Shown here piece by piece: positions 17,469 through 26,559 of a DNA stretch of 64,000 nt. The position numbers were made by a program, and so were the translations under genes. The notes beneath the pieces are model-generated. The model was given only the letters and a program-made list of their open reading frames with translations, was not told the DNA's origin and did not search any database. The stretch lies in NCBI GenBank assembly GCA_947475165.1, contig CANJLD010000015.1:1-64000 (forward strand), read 5' to 3'. Within the stretch, counting starts at the first letter, position 1. Every line of letters starts with the position of its first letter. This stretch comes from Bacteroidota bacterium. Lineage in GTDB: Bacteria > Bacteroidota > Bacteroidia > Chitinophagales > LD1.

Positions 17469-18365
17469 ATGCCTCTCCTCTCCCTTCAACACATCATTAA
17501 GCAATACGGTACTTACCGCGCCAGCGATGATGTGAGTTTCGAAATTCCGAAAGGGAAAATTTTTGGTTTGCTCGGCCCTAACGGGGCGGGCAAAACCACC
17601 TTGATACGAATGATTACCCGCATCCTTTATCCCGATGCCGGCAACATTCTTTTTAATGGCGAACAGCTAACCGATAAGCACACCGAAAACATCGGCTACA
17701 TGCCCGAAGAGCGCGGCTTGTATAAAAAGATGAAAGTAGGCGAGCACCTGATTTATTTAGGAAGATTAAAAGGTCTCTCGCAAACACAGGCGAAAGAGAA
17801 TGTAAATTATTGGCTCAAGAGATTTGAGATAGAAAACTGGCTGAACAAAAACATCGAAGAACTTTCGAAAGGCATGAGCCAAAAGGTGCAATTTATTGCA
17901 ACAGTGCTGCACAATCCCGAGTTGTTGATTTTGGATGAACCTTTTTCCGGTCTCGACCCCATCAACTCAAAACTGATTGAAGAAGAAATTCGTGCGATGA
18001 GTAAACAAGGGAAAACGATTATTTTTTCTACCCATCGGATGGAACAGGTAGAAGAAATTTGCGATGAAATTGTTTTGGTAAACAAGGGGAAGAAGATTCT
18101 GGAAGGCGGAGTGAAAGAACTGAAACAGCGTTTCAAGGAAAATAAATTCCGCATTTCGTTCACCGGTGAAATTAGTAATGGGTTACTGAATAATTTGAAC
18201 GTAGTAGAACAAACTTCTGGAGAAGTAACCGTAAAATTTGACGAAGAACACAAAGGTAATTCGTTGCTCAAATTATTTGTAGAGCACGGCATGGAAGTTT
18301 CTTCGTTCAACGAACTGCTTCCAAGCATCAATGAAATATTTATCCGTCAAGTTCAATCTAACTAA
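17469..18365 (+). CDS. ABC transporter ATP-binding protein (NatA-like)
   Basis: A cytoplasmic ATPase of 298 residues driving an ABC-2 type exporter. It carries Walker A GPNGAGKTT (about 37-45), the signature LSKGMSQKVQF, Walker B LLILDEPFSGLD and the switch His in FSTHRMEQVEE. A C-terminal regulatory extension of about 80 residues follows. The partner permease begins directly after its stop codon. The pair resembles NatAB-type Na+ or drug exporters, but the substrate is not determined by the sequence. Confidence 0.93.
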   Translation: MPLLSLQHIIKQYGTYRASDDVSFEIPKGKIFGLLGPNGAGKTTLIRMITRILYPDAGNILFNGEQLTDKHTENIGYMPEERGLYKKMKVGEHLIYLGRLKGLSQTQAKENVNYWLKRFEIENWLNKNIEELSKGMSQKVQFIATVLHNPELLILDEPFSGLDPINSKLIEEEIRAMSKQGKTIIFSTHRMEQVEEICDEIVLVNKGKKILEGGVKELKQRFKENKFRISFTGEISNGLLNNLNVVEQTSGEVTVKFDEEHKGNSLLKLFVEHGMEVSSFNELLPSINEIFIRQVQSN

Positions 18366-19694
18366 GTGGGAAAAATCTGGATAATCATTCAACGGGAATA
18401 CATTACGCGGGTAAAGCGAAAGAGTTTTATCATAACCACACTGTTGGCTCCCTTGGGTTTCTTTGCGCTTATCACCGGTTCGGTTTTAATCAGTACTTAT
18501 TCGCAGGGCAGAACCGATGTGGCAATTGTTGACGAAAGCGGATTGTTTAAAGATGTTCCGATAGCCGATGCCGATGACCAAACGGTTTACTTTCATAAAG
18601 TAGAAAACAAATACGAACAACTTGCTGCTGAACTTCCGAAAGAAAAAAACGAGAAAGAGAAAAAGTATTCAGCCATCATTTTTATTCCTGCCAACTTCAA
18701 TATTAATACACCGAACAATCCGGTAATTGCTTGCCGGTATGTAGAAAGACCGGGCATGATTAAAAAGCAATTCATCAATCAGCGCATGAACGAAGCCATT
18801 GATAAGCTGCGCATGAAAACCCTGAACATTAACGATGAAGTGCAGGAACAAATGCAGAAGAAAACACAAATTGATTTTTCTTCTCTCGATAATCAATCAG
18901 AGAAAAAAGGTTACACTGAAGCGGCAGGCATTGCGGGCATGGTGATGGGCTTTGCCATTTACATTTCGCTCTTCTTTTACGGCACCATGATTATGAAAGG
19001 TGTGCAGGAAGAAAAAACAAGCCGCATTGTTGAGGTGCTTACTTCATCAGTTAAACCATTTCAATTATTGATGGGAAAAATTATGGGCGTAGGTGCAGTA
19101 GGTCTCACACAATTTATTCTCTGGATAGTTTTAATGTTCGGAGTGAACATTGTTGCGGGAATTATTTTTGGTGTGGCTCTCAATTCACATCAACCGGCTA
19201 TGGGAAATATGCAAAGCACCGGTATGGATGCGGAGGATATGCAATTAGTGATGAAAAATCTTTCATCACTTCCGTTTACCCAAATCATCATTTTCTTCCC
19301 GCTTTATTTCATCGGTGGCTTTCTATTATACGGTTCGCTCTTCGCAGCAGTAGGTGCTGCCATGGGCGAAGATGGCGACCAGCAATCGCTGATGGTTCCT
19401 ATTACTGTTCCTATTATCATTTCCATTTTTATTGCCATCAATGTCATCAATAATCCCGATAGTGCGCTTGGGTTTTGGGGTTCCATTATCCCGCTTACCT
19501 CACCGGTGGTCATGAGTGCCTTGCTACCGTTCCGGCCGGAGTGGTGGCAGATTGCGCTTTCGCTTTTTCTGCTGATGGGCGGATTTATTTTTACCACTTA
19601 CATTGCTGCTAAAATTTACCGCATGGGCATTTTGATGTATGGTAAAAAGATTACGCTGAAGGAAATGGCGCGCTGGATTTTTGCCCGCAATTAA
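18366..19694 (+). CDS. ABC-2 type permease (NatB-like)
   Basis: The membrane half of the exporter, 442 residues. An N-terminal transmembrane helix (about 22-45, ITTLLAPLGFFALITGSVLI) is followed by a large extracytoplasmic domain (to about 190). Five further membrane segments follow, with the ABC-2 motif QEEKTSRIVEVLTSSVKP in between. It starts with GTG directly abutting the TAA of the ATPase gene, implying translational coupling. A short Met-rich loop (about 275-300) lies between helices. Confidence 0.9.
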   Translation: MGKIWIIIQREYITRVKRKSFIITTLLAPLGFFALITGSVLISTYSQGRTDVAIVDESGLFKDVPIADADDQTVYFHKVENKYEQLAAELPKEKNEKEKKYSAIIFIPANFNINTPNNPVIACRYVERPGMIKKQFINQRMNEAIDKLRMKTLNINDEVQEQMQKKTQIDFSSLDNQSEKKGYTEAAGIAGMVMGFAIYISLFFYGTMIMKGVQEEKTSRIVEVLTSSVKPFQLLMGKIMGVGAVGLTQFILWIVLMFGVNIVAGIIFGVALNSHQPAMGNMQSTGMDAEDMQLVMKNLSSLPFTQIIIFFPLYFIGGFLLYGSLFAAVGAAMGEDGDQQSLMVPITVPIIISIFIAINVINNPDSALGFWGSIIPLTSPVVMSALLPFRPEWWQIALSLFLLMGGFIFTTYIAAKIYRMGILMYGKKITLKEMARWIFARN

Positions 19695-19738
19695 TTGCAT
19701 CTCACTTATTTTATTTACTTCGAAAAAATAAATCACTC

Positions 19739-20632
19739 ATGAAGAAAACTTTGTTTGTTGCGCTGTGTGTTGTTTCTGTTTCTGTTTCTGTCTTTGCACA
19801 AAAACAGATTACTGTATTAGAAGATACTTTTGCCATGAGCAAAGGAACTCAAACCGGATTTCAGGTGGTGGTTCCGCAAATAACTTTAATAGAAGCCGAA
19901 AAGCAATGGCTGAAATATGTAGCCACCGGCACTAAAGTAAAAGCAACTGCGGTAAACGGTGAAAATATACAGCCCGGTGCTGTAAATCCGAATGTATCAC
20001 CTAAGCCTTTTACGATTTACAGTAAACTTTTAGAAACCACAGAGGGTGTTCGCATAACCGCTTGGCTTACCGAAAACGATACGATCTTTTTTTCGAAACA
20101 AGTGAACAGCGACCAGGACTTAGCGGTGCAGAAATACATCCGCGATTTTGCTGTTGCTGTGTATCATAATGAAGTAAAAGACGAACTACAGGCAGAACAG
20201 GATAAGCAAAAAGCTCTTGAAAAGGAATTGAATAACCTGATTAAGGAAGAGGAAAAATCGGGCAAGAAGATAAGTGAAAGTAACCGCGCCATTCAAAAAA
20301 GCACCGATAATATTGCTACCAACAATGGCGATATTCAAAACATGGCCTATAAAATTAGCGACCAGAAAGGAATGGTAGAACGCACCGCCTCTGACCCTAA
20401 CGCACACAAAGGCGCGAAACAAACTCTGAAGGATTTAGAAAACCAGCGGAAGAAACTGCAAAGCCAGAACGTAGCAGAGAATAAGAACATAGATGCCATG
20501 AACAAAACCATTCGTGAAGAAGAAAGAAAGATTACTGACTTGAAAGAAAGAGAGGCTTCGAAAACTACCGAGATAGAACAGCAGAAACAAAAAGTAAAAG
20601 AAGTTCTGACTAAGTTAGAGGGCATCAGGTAG
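19739..20632 (+). CDS. Exported hypothetical protein with coiled coil
   Basis: The 297-residue protein has a signal peptide (MKKTLFVALCVVSVSVSVFAQ). Its globular N-terminal half (about 25-150) ends in a long charged coiled coil (about 150-295; many Lys, Glu, Gln and Asp). The N-terminal region contains a pattern (GVRITAWLTENDTIFFSKQ) suggesting a small beta fold. It has no T9SS sorting domain, so it is probably periplasmic. I do not recognise a named family. It lies alone between an ABC exporter and the sugar-nucleotide genes. Confidence 0.75.
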   Translation: MKKTLFVALCVVSVSVSVFAQKQITVLEDTFAMSKGTQTGFQVVVPQITLIEAEKQWLKYVATGTKVKATAVNGENIQPGAVNPNVSPKPFTIYSKLLETTEGVRITAWLTENDTIFFSKQVNSDQDLAVQKYIRDFAVAVYHNEVKDELQAEQDKQKALEKELNNLIKEEEKSGKKISESNRAIQKSTDNIATNNGDIQNMAYKISDQKGMVERTASDPNAHKGAKQTLKDLENQRKKLQSQNVAENKNIDAMNKTIREEERKITDLKEREASKTTEIEQQKQKVKEVLTKLEGIR

Positions 20633-20663
20633 AAATTATTTTCTTTACGCCACATTCTGAAAT

Positions 20664-21524
20664 ATGAAAGGAATTATACTCGCAGGAGGTTCCGGCACAC
20701 GCCTTTACCCGATTACATACGCTATAAGTAAGCAGATAATGCCTATTTATGATAAGCCGATGATTTATTATCCGCTTACCGTTTTAATGAAAGCGGGCAT
20801 CAACGAAATTCTTATCATCTCTACTCCAACCGATTTGCCAAACTTCGAACGCCTTTTGGGTGACGGAAAAAAATTCGGTTGTTCTTTTTCATACAAAGTA
20901 CAGGAAGTTCCTAACGGACTTGCACAGGCTTTTGTATTGGGTGCAGAATTTATAGGCAACGATAAAGTAGCATTAATACTTGGTGATAATATTTTTTACG
21001 GTTCCGGTCTCGACCAGTTGCTGAAAGCAAATTCAAATCCGGAAGGCGGAGTGGTGTATGCTTACCACGTAAGCGACCCTGAGCGATACGGAGTGGTAGA
21101 GTTTGATGCCAACGGCAAAGCCATTTCTATTGAAGAAAAACCGAAAGAGCCTAAAAGCAATTATGCAGTTCCCGGATTATATTTTTACGACAACAGCGTA
21201 GTGGAGATTGCAAAAAATCTGAAGCCCGGTGTGCGCGGTGAGTATGAAATTACCGATGTAAACAAAGAATATCTTAAACAGAATAAACTGCACGTAGGCA
21301 TTTTAGACAGAGGAACTGCCTGGCTCGACACCGGCACCTTTGATTCATTGATGCAGGCTTCGCAGTTTGTGCAGGTGATTGAACAGCGACAAGGATTGAA
21401 GGTGGGTTGTATTGAAGAAGAGGCATGGAGACAAGGCTTTATCTCGAGCGAACAATTGAAAGCATTAGCTGACCCGCTTTTAAAAAGCGGCTACGGAAAA
21501 TATTTACTGGAATTAATTTCATAG
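20664..21524 (+). CDS. rfbA: Glucose-1-phosphate thymidylyltransferase
   Basis: Makes dTDP-glucose from dTTP and glucose-1-phosphate, the entry into dTDP-rhamnose and related sugars. It has 286 residues, as expected. The nucleotide-binding loop [13 protein letters not shown] is at the N-terminus, and [19 protein letters not shown] and [11 protein letters not shown] are typical of RmlA. It is the first gene of a co-directed run with an epimerase/dehydratase (3 bp apart) and galE. The remaining rml genes are not adjacent, so the set is a partial sugar-nucleotide cluster. Confidence 0.95.
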   Translation: MKGIILAGGSGTRLYPITYAISKQIMPIYDKPMIYYPLTVLMKAGINEILIISTPTDLPNFERLLGDGKKFGCSFSYKVQEVPNGLAQAFVLGAEFIGNDKVALILGDNIFYGSGLDQLLKANSNPEGGVVYAYHVSDPERYGVVEFDANGKAISIEEKPKEPKSNYAVPGLYFYDNSVVEIAKNLKPGVRGEYEITDVNKEYLKQNKLHVGILDRGTAWLDTGTFDSLMQASQFVQVIEQRQGLKVGCIEEEAWRQGFISSEQLKALADPLLKSGYGKYLLELIS

Positions 21525-21527
21525 CGT

Positions 21528-22481
21528 ATGATGACTCCGTTCAAGAACAGAATTTTAGTGACCGGTGGTGCGGGCTTTGTAGGCAGCACCATGGTAGATA
21601 AACTGATTGAGAACCCCGACAATTTTGTTCTCACCGTGGACAATCTTTCAACCGGTAATATCAAACGTTTGCCGGAGTCGAACCCGCATAATAACTGGAA
21701 GTTTGTAAAGTGTGATGTAAACTCTTACCGCGATATTGCCGGTATTATGACTTCGTATCAGTTCGATTATGTTTTTCATTATGCCGCAGTAGTAGGGGTA
21801 AAGCGCACATTAGAAAATCCGGTTTCGGTTTTGAATGATATTAACGGGTTTAAATACCTGCTTGACTTGAGCAAGAACACCGGTGTGAAACGGATTTTCT
21901 TTTCTTCTTCTTCCGAGGTTTACGGTGAGCCGTTTGAGCATCCGCAAAACGAAATGACTACTCCGCTTAACTCCCGCTTGCCTTATGCGGTGGTAAAAAA
22001 TGTGGGCGAAGCTTTCCTGCGCTCTTACAAGCAGGAATACAATCTCGACTATACCATCTTCCGTTTCTTTAATACTTACGGACCAAAGCAAAGCAGCGAT
22101 TTTGTGATGACACGTTTTATTAAAGCGGCTTTGGATGGGAAGAAAATTTCGGTGTATGGCGATGGTTTGCAAAGCCGCACTTTCTGTTACCGCAACGATA
22201 ATGTGGATGCCTGCGTTGCTACTCTTTACAACAACCTGCACCTGAACGATACGGTAAACATAGGCAGCGATTTTGAATTGACTGTTCTTGATTTAGCGAA
22301 ACTGATTATCAAAATCACCAATTCGAAATCGGAAATTATTCACCTGCCGCCATTGGCAGAAGGCGATATGACCAGACGCAGACCTGACATCACCAAGATG
22401 CAAGCCTTGCTCGGCAGACCGATGACAACTATCGAAGATGGTATTCGCAAAACCATTGAAAGCGGTCAATACAATTATTAA
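21528..22481 (+). CDS. NAD-dependent epimerase/dehydratase (extended SDR)
   Basis: A Rossmann-fold nucleotide-sugar enzyme of 317 residues. It has the dinucleotide motif TGGAGFVGS (about 12-20), the substrate Ser/Thr region FFSSSSEVYGEP (about 125) and the catalytic Tyr-x-x-x-Lys PYAVVK (about 152-157). The stretch EVYGEPFEHPQNE is closest to UDP-glucuronate decarboxylases and related dehydratases, but the exact substrate is not decidable. Start is ATG at 21528 or 21531. It is translationally close to rfbA (3 bp gap). Confidence 0.88.
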   Translation: MMTPFKNRILVTGGAGFVGSTMVDKLIENPDNFVLTVDNLSTGNIKRLPESNPHNNWKFVKCDVNSYRDIAGIMTSYQFDYVFHYAAVVGVKRTLENPVSVLNDINGFKYLLDLSKNTGVKRIFFSSSSEVYGEPFEHPQNEMTTPLNSRLPYAVVKNVGEAFLRSYKQEYNLDYTIFRFFNTYGPKQSSDFVMTRFIKAALDGKKISVYGDGLQSRTFCYRNDNVDACVATLYNNLHLNDTVNIGSDFELTVLDLAKLIIKITNSKSEIIHLPPLAEGDMTRRRPDITKMQALLGRPMTTIEDGIRKTIESGQYNY

Positions 22482-22515
22482 GTGAATAGTAAATAGCGAG
22501 TAGCAAGTGGTGAAT
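22481..22515. repeat. 7-bp tandem repeat containing the galE start
   Basis: Five heptamers: agtgaat, agtaaat, agcgagt, agcaagt, ggtgaat. The array starts at the stop of the preceding gene and contains both candidate GTG starts of galE. Confidence 0.7.
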
Positions 22516-23538
22516 CCAAAAGGCAAAATTCTTGTAACCGGTGGTTGTGGTTATATCGGCTCTCATACCATTGTTGATTTGCTTGACAATGGCTATGAAG
22601 TAGTAAGCATTGACAGCAACATCCGCTCAAAAGCAGAAACTACCGAACGCATTTTTATTATCACCGGTAAGCGGATTAGAAACTATGCGGTTGACTTATG
22701 CGATATAGAAGCCACGCGAAAAGTATTTCAGGAAAACGAGTTTGATGGTATTATTCATTTCGCGGCACTTAAATCTGTTCCCGAATCTGTAGGGAAGCCT
22801 GCGCTTTATTACCGCAACAACATTAACTCGCTCGTTAATCTTCTGGAACTTACAGAAGAGTTCGGCATTAAGGATTTTGTTTTTTCTTCTTCCTGTTCGG
22901 TTTATGGTAACACAACGGAACTACCGGTTACCGAGGAAACAGCTTTAGGCATTGCCGAGTCGCCTTATGCGCGTACCAAGCAAATGGGTGAAGATATTAT
23001 CCGCGATTTTTCTAAAAATTCTGATGCGCGTTTTATTCTGCTCCGCTATTTTAATCCGGTGGGGGCACACGAAAGCGGAAAGATGGGTGAAGATTCTACC
23101 GATACAACTACGGCTATTGTTCCGCGCATTACCGGTACCGCCCTTGGCAAGTTTCCTGCGTTTACCGTGTTCGGCACCGATTACGATACCCGTGATGGCT
23201 CGTGCATTCGCGATTACATTCATGTAATGGATATTGCCAGCGCGCACACCAATGCCATTCAGTATTTGAATTCGAAAACTGAAAAGCAATTTACCGAAGT
23301 GTTTAACCTGGGCACCGGTACCGGTGTTACGGTTTTAGAAGCCATTAAATCTTTCGAGAAAGTATCCGGTAAAATACTCGACTACAAATTAGGGCCGCGC
23401 AGAGCCGGTGATGTGGTGAGTATTTATGCCAACAACAACAAAGCGGTTTCTAAACTGAATTGGAAAATTAAGCGCGACCTTGATACCATGATGCAGACTG
23501 CCTGGGTTTGGGAGAAATTTCTTGCTGAGAAAAAATAG
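22507..23538 (+). CDS. galE: UDP-glucose 4-epimerase
   Basis: Interconverts UDP-glucose and UDP-galactose with tightly bound NAD+. It has 343 residues. The motif TGGCGYIGSHT (about 10-20), the segment FAALKSVPESV, the catalytic SSSCSVYG and the YARTK (Tyr-x-x-x-Lys) motif are all present, along with RYFNPVGAHESG and GDGSCIRDYIHVMD-like text, all diagnostic of GalE. The start is one of two GTGs (22507 or 22510) inside a 7-bp repeat. There is no ATG upstream in frame. It is the last gene of the nucleotide-sugar run. Confidence 0.94.
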   Translation: MVNPKGKILVTGGCGYIGSHTIVDLLDNGYEVVSIDSNIRSKAETTERIFIITGKRIRNYAVDLCDIEATRKVFQENEFDGIIHFAALKSVPESVGKPALYYRNNINSLVNLLELTEEFGIKDFVFSSSCSVYGNTTELPVTEETALGIAESPYARTKQMGEDIIRDFSKNSDARFILLRYFNPVGAHESGKMGEDSTDTTTAIVPRITGTALGKFPAFTVFGTDYDTRDGSCIRDYIHVMDIASAHTNAIQYLNSKTEKQFTEVFNLGTGTGVTVLEAIKSFEKVSGKILDYKLGPRRAGDVVSIYANNNKAVSKLNWKIKRDLDTMMQTAWVWEKFLAEKK

Positions 23539-23541
23539 CCA

Positions 23542-24009
23542 TTATTTCTTTCTCGGTGTATTCAGCACCTTTTCATATTTTTCTATCCATTGCTCCGGTG
23601 TCATCTTAGAGGCTAACTCGCCTATAAGTTTAAATGGAATCTCTTCAGGTTTCTTGAACCGGATACAGCTTTTGCCCATATCGAGTTTTGTTTTACTGTG
23701 CTTTGGAAACTCTTTGGTAAACCACTCCAGCAGTTTAGGGTCGCTGTAAATGCCCATGTGATACAGGGCAATAAAATTCTTTTGGGAGGCAATATTTAAA
23801 AAAGGCAAAGGCAGTTTAGGGTCGCAGTGGTAACCGTTAGGGTAAGTGCTGTGCGGCACCACATAGCCCACCATGCCGTAGCTCATTACTTCTTTAAAGC
23901 CTTTCGGCAGATTCTTCTTTATCACTTTCCGCAATTCCTGCATGGCCGTCTTGCGGTCATCGGGTAGGGTTTCAAGATATTCATCGGGGGTTTTGGCGGC
24001 TGATTGCAT
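23542..24009 (-). CDS. DUF1801-family (YdhG/iron-chaperone-like) protein
   Basis: A small soluble protein, 155 residues from the ATG at 24009 (MQSAAKTPDEYLETLPDDR). I prefer this start to the upstream one at 24060 because the family begins this way. The pattern KEVMSYGMVGYVVP, FIALYHMGIY and DMGKSCIRFKKPEEIP is typical of the DUF1801 group, which includes frataxin-like iron chaperones. The true function is uncertain. It is convergent with galE, with 3 bp between stops. Confidence 0.82.
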   Translation of the reverse strand: MQSAAKTPDEYLETLPDDRKTAMQELRKVIKKNLPKGFKEVMSYGMVGYVVPHSTYPNGYHCDPKLPLPFLNIASQKNFIALYHMGIYSDPKLLEWFTKEFPKHSKTKLDMGKSCIRFKKPEEIPFKLIGELASKMTPEQWIEKYEKVLNTPRKK

Positions 24010-24104
24010 AAGGTTGTTTTTGTAAACGTAAAAATAAAAAACCATTTTGCCATTAGGCAAAGGCAGTTAACATTAGCTTACTGCTTTTTGTGTTTTATGG
24101 CAAA

Positions 24105-24419
24105 GATTTTTGAGCAGCCGAGAGAAACGGAGGAAAAAACGGAACTCATTTGGAGGGTGAGAGGAGCGATCTGGAGGGTGAGAGATGTTATTCTGGCAGT
24201 GTAAAGTGTAATCTTGGCGGTGAAAGGTTGAATCTGATGGCGATGAAGAGCGATTTTGAGGGCGAGAGGAGTGATTTTGAGCCTGCGAAGTGCGATTTTG
24301 GAGGTGTGAAGTGTCGTCTGAAGGGGATCAGGTTTGATTTGGAGGGTGATAAGTGAGGGTTTTGGGAGAAAAGGCGAGGTTTTTTGATGAAAAAGTAGGA
24401 TTTTGTGGTTTAGAGGAAG
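24105..24419. repeat. 21-bp tandem array 2 (15 units)
   Basis: Exactly fifteen 21-bp registers, clearest at 24147-24356. Representative units are gattttgagggcgagaggagt and gattttggaggtgtgaagtgt. The outer units are degraded but stay in phase. Read on the minus strand a unit begins CTTCAC or CTTCAT and has CCAAAAT in the middle, like array 1. A 68-residue plus-strand frame through it gives a heptapeptide repeat (such as SDFEGER), an expected by-product of a 21-bp period. Confidence 0.8.
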
Positions 24420-24427
24420 AGTAAAAA

Positions 24428-24915
24428 TCCATTTTCTTGTTCCTTTTTTTAAAAGGAGGAAAGTCAAAATTTTCTTTGTCACTTTTCTTTACAAGAAAAG
24501 TAACCAAAAGAATCGGCCGCTCAAACGCTCCGCGTGAGCGGACAGGCTTTGCTCGAATACAGCCTTTAGATTTTTAGTTGGGTTTTAAGTGGAAGGTTTT
24601 TGGTGTTGTCTTTTTCTATCTCTTTTTCATCTCGAAACTTCTGACTGTGCTACGCACCAACGCATGGGCTACCGAAGTTTCGTAGGCTGAAAAAGAGGGG
24701 TGGTGTTTAAGTAAAAAGTAAGTTTAGATTTGGGGAACAAAGTTGTTGGTGTTTTAGTATCGGCTCTGCGATACGCCACCAACAACGGCATAGAACTTCT
24801 AGATTCGCTATGCGAGCAAGGCAGGAGGCTACCGAAGTTGAGGAGGCCAAAAAAGAGGGATGGTGTTTAATTTTTAGAGGCGTTGTTTTGCTGTGTTATG
24901 TTTATGCTTGAAAGA
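24428..24915. repeat. Structured repeat element, copy B (inverted, with extra hairpins)
   Basis: Reverse-oriented partner of the element at 4790-5075. Hairpin 3 is at 24478-24504 (gtcacttttctt/aagaaaagtaac), hairpin 2 at 24515-24543 (ggccgctca/tgagcggac) and hairpin 1 at 24620-24697 (ctctttttca/tgaaaaagag). An additional ~140 bp (24720-24860) is absent from copy A. It has perfect stems gttgttggtg/caccaacaac (24742-24786), gtatcg/cgatac, and gcatag/ctatgc, followed by a second gctaccgaagtt...aaaaagagg...tggtgtttaa segment, as if the outer half had been duplicated. The outer end is about 50 bp before the transposase start. No gene is seen in 24010-24967. Confidence 0.75.
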
Positions 24916-24967
24916 AGAAAGTCTGAGAGGACATGAACTGCGATAAAAACAGATCAATCATCTTTAT

Positions 24968-26524
24968 ATGCCAAACAGGATTCCAGTTAGTAAGCTAAGG
25001 TTATTATTTGCCCTTTACAAACAAAATAAGATCATCAGTAAGAGGAGGATTGCGCAGACACTGAAGATAACTCGCAATACGCTGAAAAATTATCTTACCA
25101 AATTTCAAAACATAAACGGCTCTTATTCTGAAGTAGCAGAAGATGAGAAAACTTTCATCGGTTTACTTTTTCCTCAAAGAGTGAAATCTGAAAGGGAGAA
25201 TCAGATGTATGCTTTCTTTCCTGCGATTCACGCCCGACTTGAAAATACTGATTTAACCCTGCATGATGAGTGGGAAGAATATATCAGAGAAGTTCCACAG
25301 GGATTTAAAACCACGCAATTTTATCACCACTATTCGAAGTGGCTTAAATCCATTGGAATCGCCACAAAGCCAAACAACCGGTGGCGCATAAAATCAATGT
25401 CGGAAGAGGAGGTATTGCAGTTGAAGAAGTTCAGGCAATCCGTCAATAGGCAGAAGTGGGAACGAGCGGTTGCGCTGCTGGATGCGCAAAATGGTGTCCA
25501 GCTCGAAATTATTGCGAAAAAGTTAGACAGATCGCGAGATGCTGTGAAGGATTGGATAAAAGCTTATGCGGTGGGCGGCTTCGATACCCTGTTCAATAAA
25601 AAGAGGATACCCAACGAGGACATAGCCTTGTCACTTAAAGTCAAGAGGGCAAACCTCATCAAACTAATTCACGAGACACCGAAACTGCACGGGATTAACC
25701 GCGCCTCGTGGAGTTTGAAAACCCTGTCGGCAGCCTACCGCGAAGCATTTGGAGAATCTATGTCAATGACCACCGTTTCAGAGTATATCAGGGCAGAAGG
25801 ATATTCCTTCAAAAAGGCACGTGAGACACTGACCAGTCCCGATCCGTTATACAGGGAAAAGTTACAGAAGATAACAACGATCCTCTCCAACCTCGGTGCT
25901 AAAGAGAAGTTCTTCTCGGTGGACGAGTTCGGACCGTTCGCGGTGAAGATGAAAGGTGGGCGGGTGCTGGTGAAAAAAGGAGAAAACAGGACATACCCAC
26001 AATTTCAAAAGAGTAAGGGGTGCCTTATCTGCACGGCTGCGCTTGAACTTTCCACCAACCAGGTCACACACTTCTACTCGACCAAAAAAGATACGGAGGA
26101 GATGATCAGACTGCTTGAAGTGTTGTTGAAGGAATACTCTGGACAGGAACGAATCTTCTTTTCCTGGGATGCAGCATCGTGGCACGCTTCAAAAAAACTT
26201 CATGAGAAAATAAAGCAGGTTAACGAACTGGAATACCGGATAGCCAATAACACACCACTTGTCGAACTTGCGCCTTTGCCCGCTTCGGCACAGTTCCTTA
26301 ACGTGATTGAGTCTGTTTTCAGCGGGATGGCTAAGGGGGTTATCCATAATAGCGATTACCAATCTGTAATTGAATGCAAGGAAGCGATTGATCGGTATTT
26401 TGCCGAACGGAACACCTATTTCAAAGAGCATCCCAAGCGTGCTGGCAATAAAATTTGGGGAAAGGAAAAAGTGAAGTCGGTGTTTAGCGAGATCAATAAT
26501 TGCAAGGACGAAAGGTGGAGATAA
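24968..26524 (+). CDS. Long IS630-like DDE transposase
   Basis: A 518-residue protein with two helix-turn-helix parts: an N-terminal one (about 15-45, ISKRRIAQTLKITRNTLKNY, as in IstA-like proteins) and a Tc1/IS630-like one (about 150-200, LEIIAKKLDRSRDAVKDWI). A DDE domain follows with SVDEFGPFAV (first Asp), FFSWDAASWHAS (second Asp) and AQFLNVIESVFSGM (Glu after a Pro/Ser-rich stretch). It is longer than usual IS630 transposases (~340 residues). I could not find convincing terminal inverted repeats or a TA duplication. It may be an IS or a domesticated gene; the frame is intact. Confidence 0.82.
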   Translation: MPNRIPVSKLRLLFALYKQNKIISKRRIAQTLKITRNTLKNYLTKFQNINGSYSEVAEDEKTFIGLLFPQRVKSERENQMYAFFPAIHARLENTDLTLHDEWEEYIREVPQGFKTTQFYHHYSKWLKSIGIATKPNNRWRIKSMSEEEVLQLKKFRQSVNRQKWERAVALLDAQNGVQLEIIAKKLDRSRDAVKDWIKAYAVGGFDTLFNKKRIPNEDIALSLKVKRANLIKLIHETPKLHGINRASWSLKTLSAAYREAFGESMSMTTVSEYIRAEGYSFKKARETLTSPDPLYREKLQKITTILSNLGAKEKFFSVDEFGPFAVKMKGGRVLVKKGENRTYPQFQKSKGCLICTAALELSTNQVTHFYSTKKDTEEMIRLLEVLLKEYSGQERIFFSWDAASWHASKKLHEKIKQVNELEYRIANNTPLVELAPLPASAQFLNVIESVFSGMAKGVIHNSDYQSVIECKEAIDRYFAERNTYFKEHPKRAGNKIWGKEKVKSVFSEINNCKDERWR

Positions 26525-26559
26525 GAATTTTTCCTGTCCATGCGAGTTTACACAGCTAC

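Noticed and set aside
24105-24419. CRISPR array
   Set aside because: Units are only 21 bp with no separate spacer of 30 bp or more, repeats are degenerate within each unit, and no cas genes are near.
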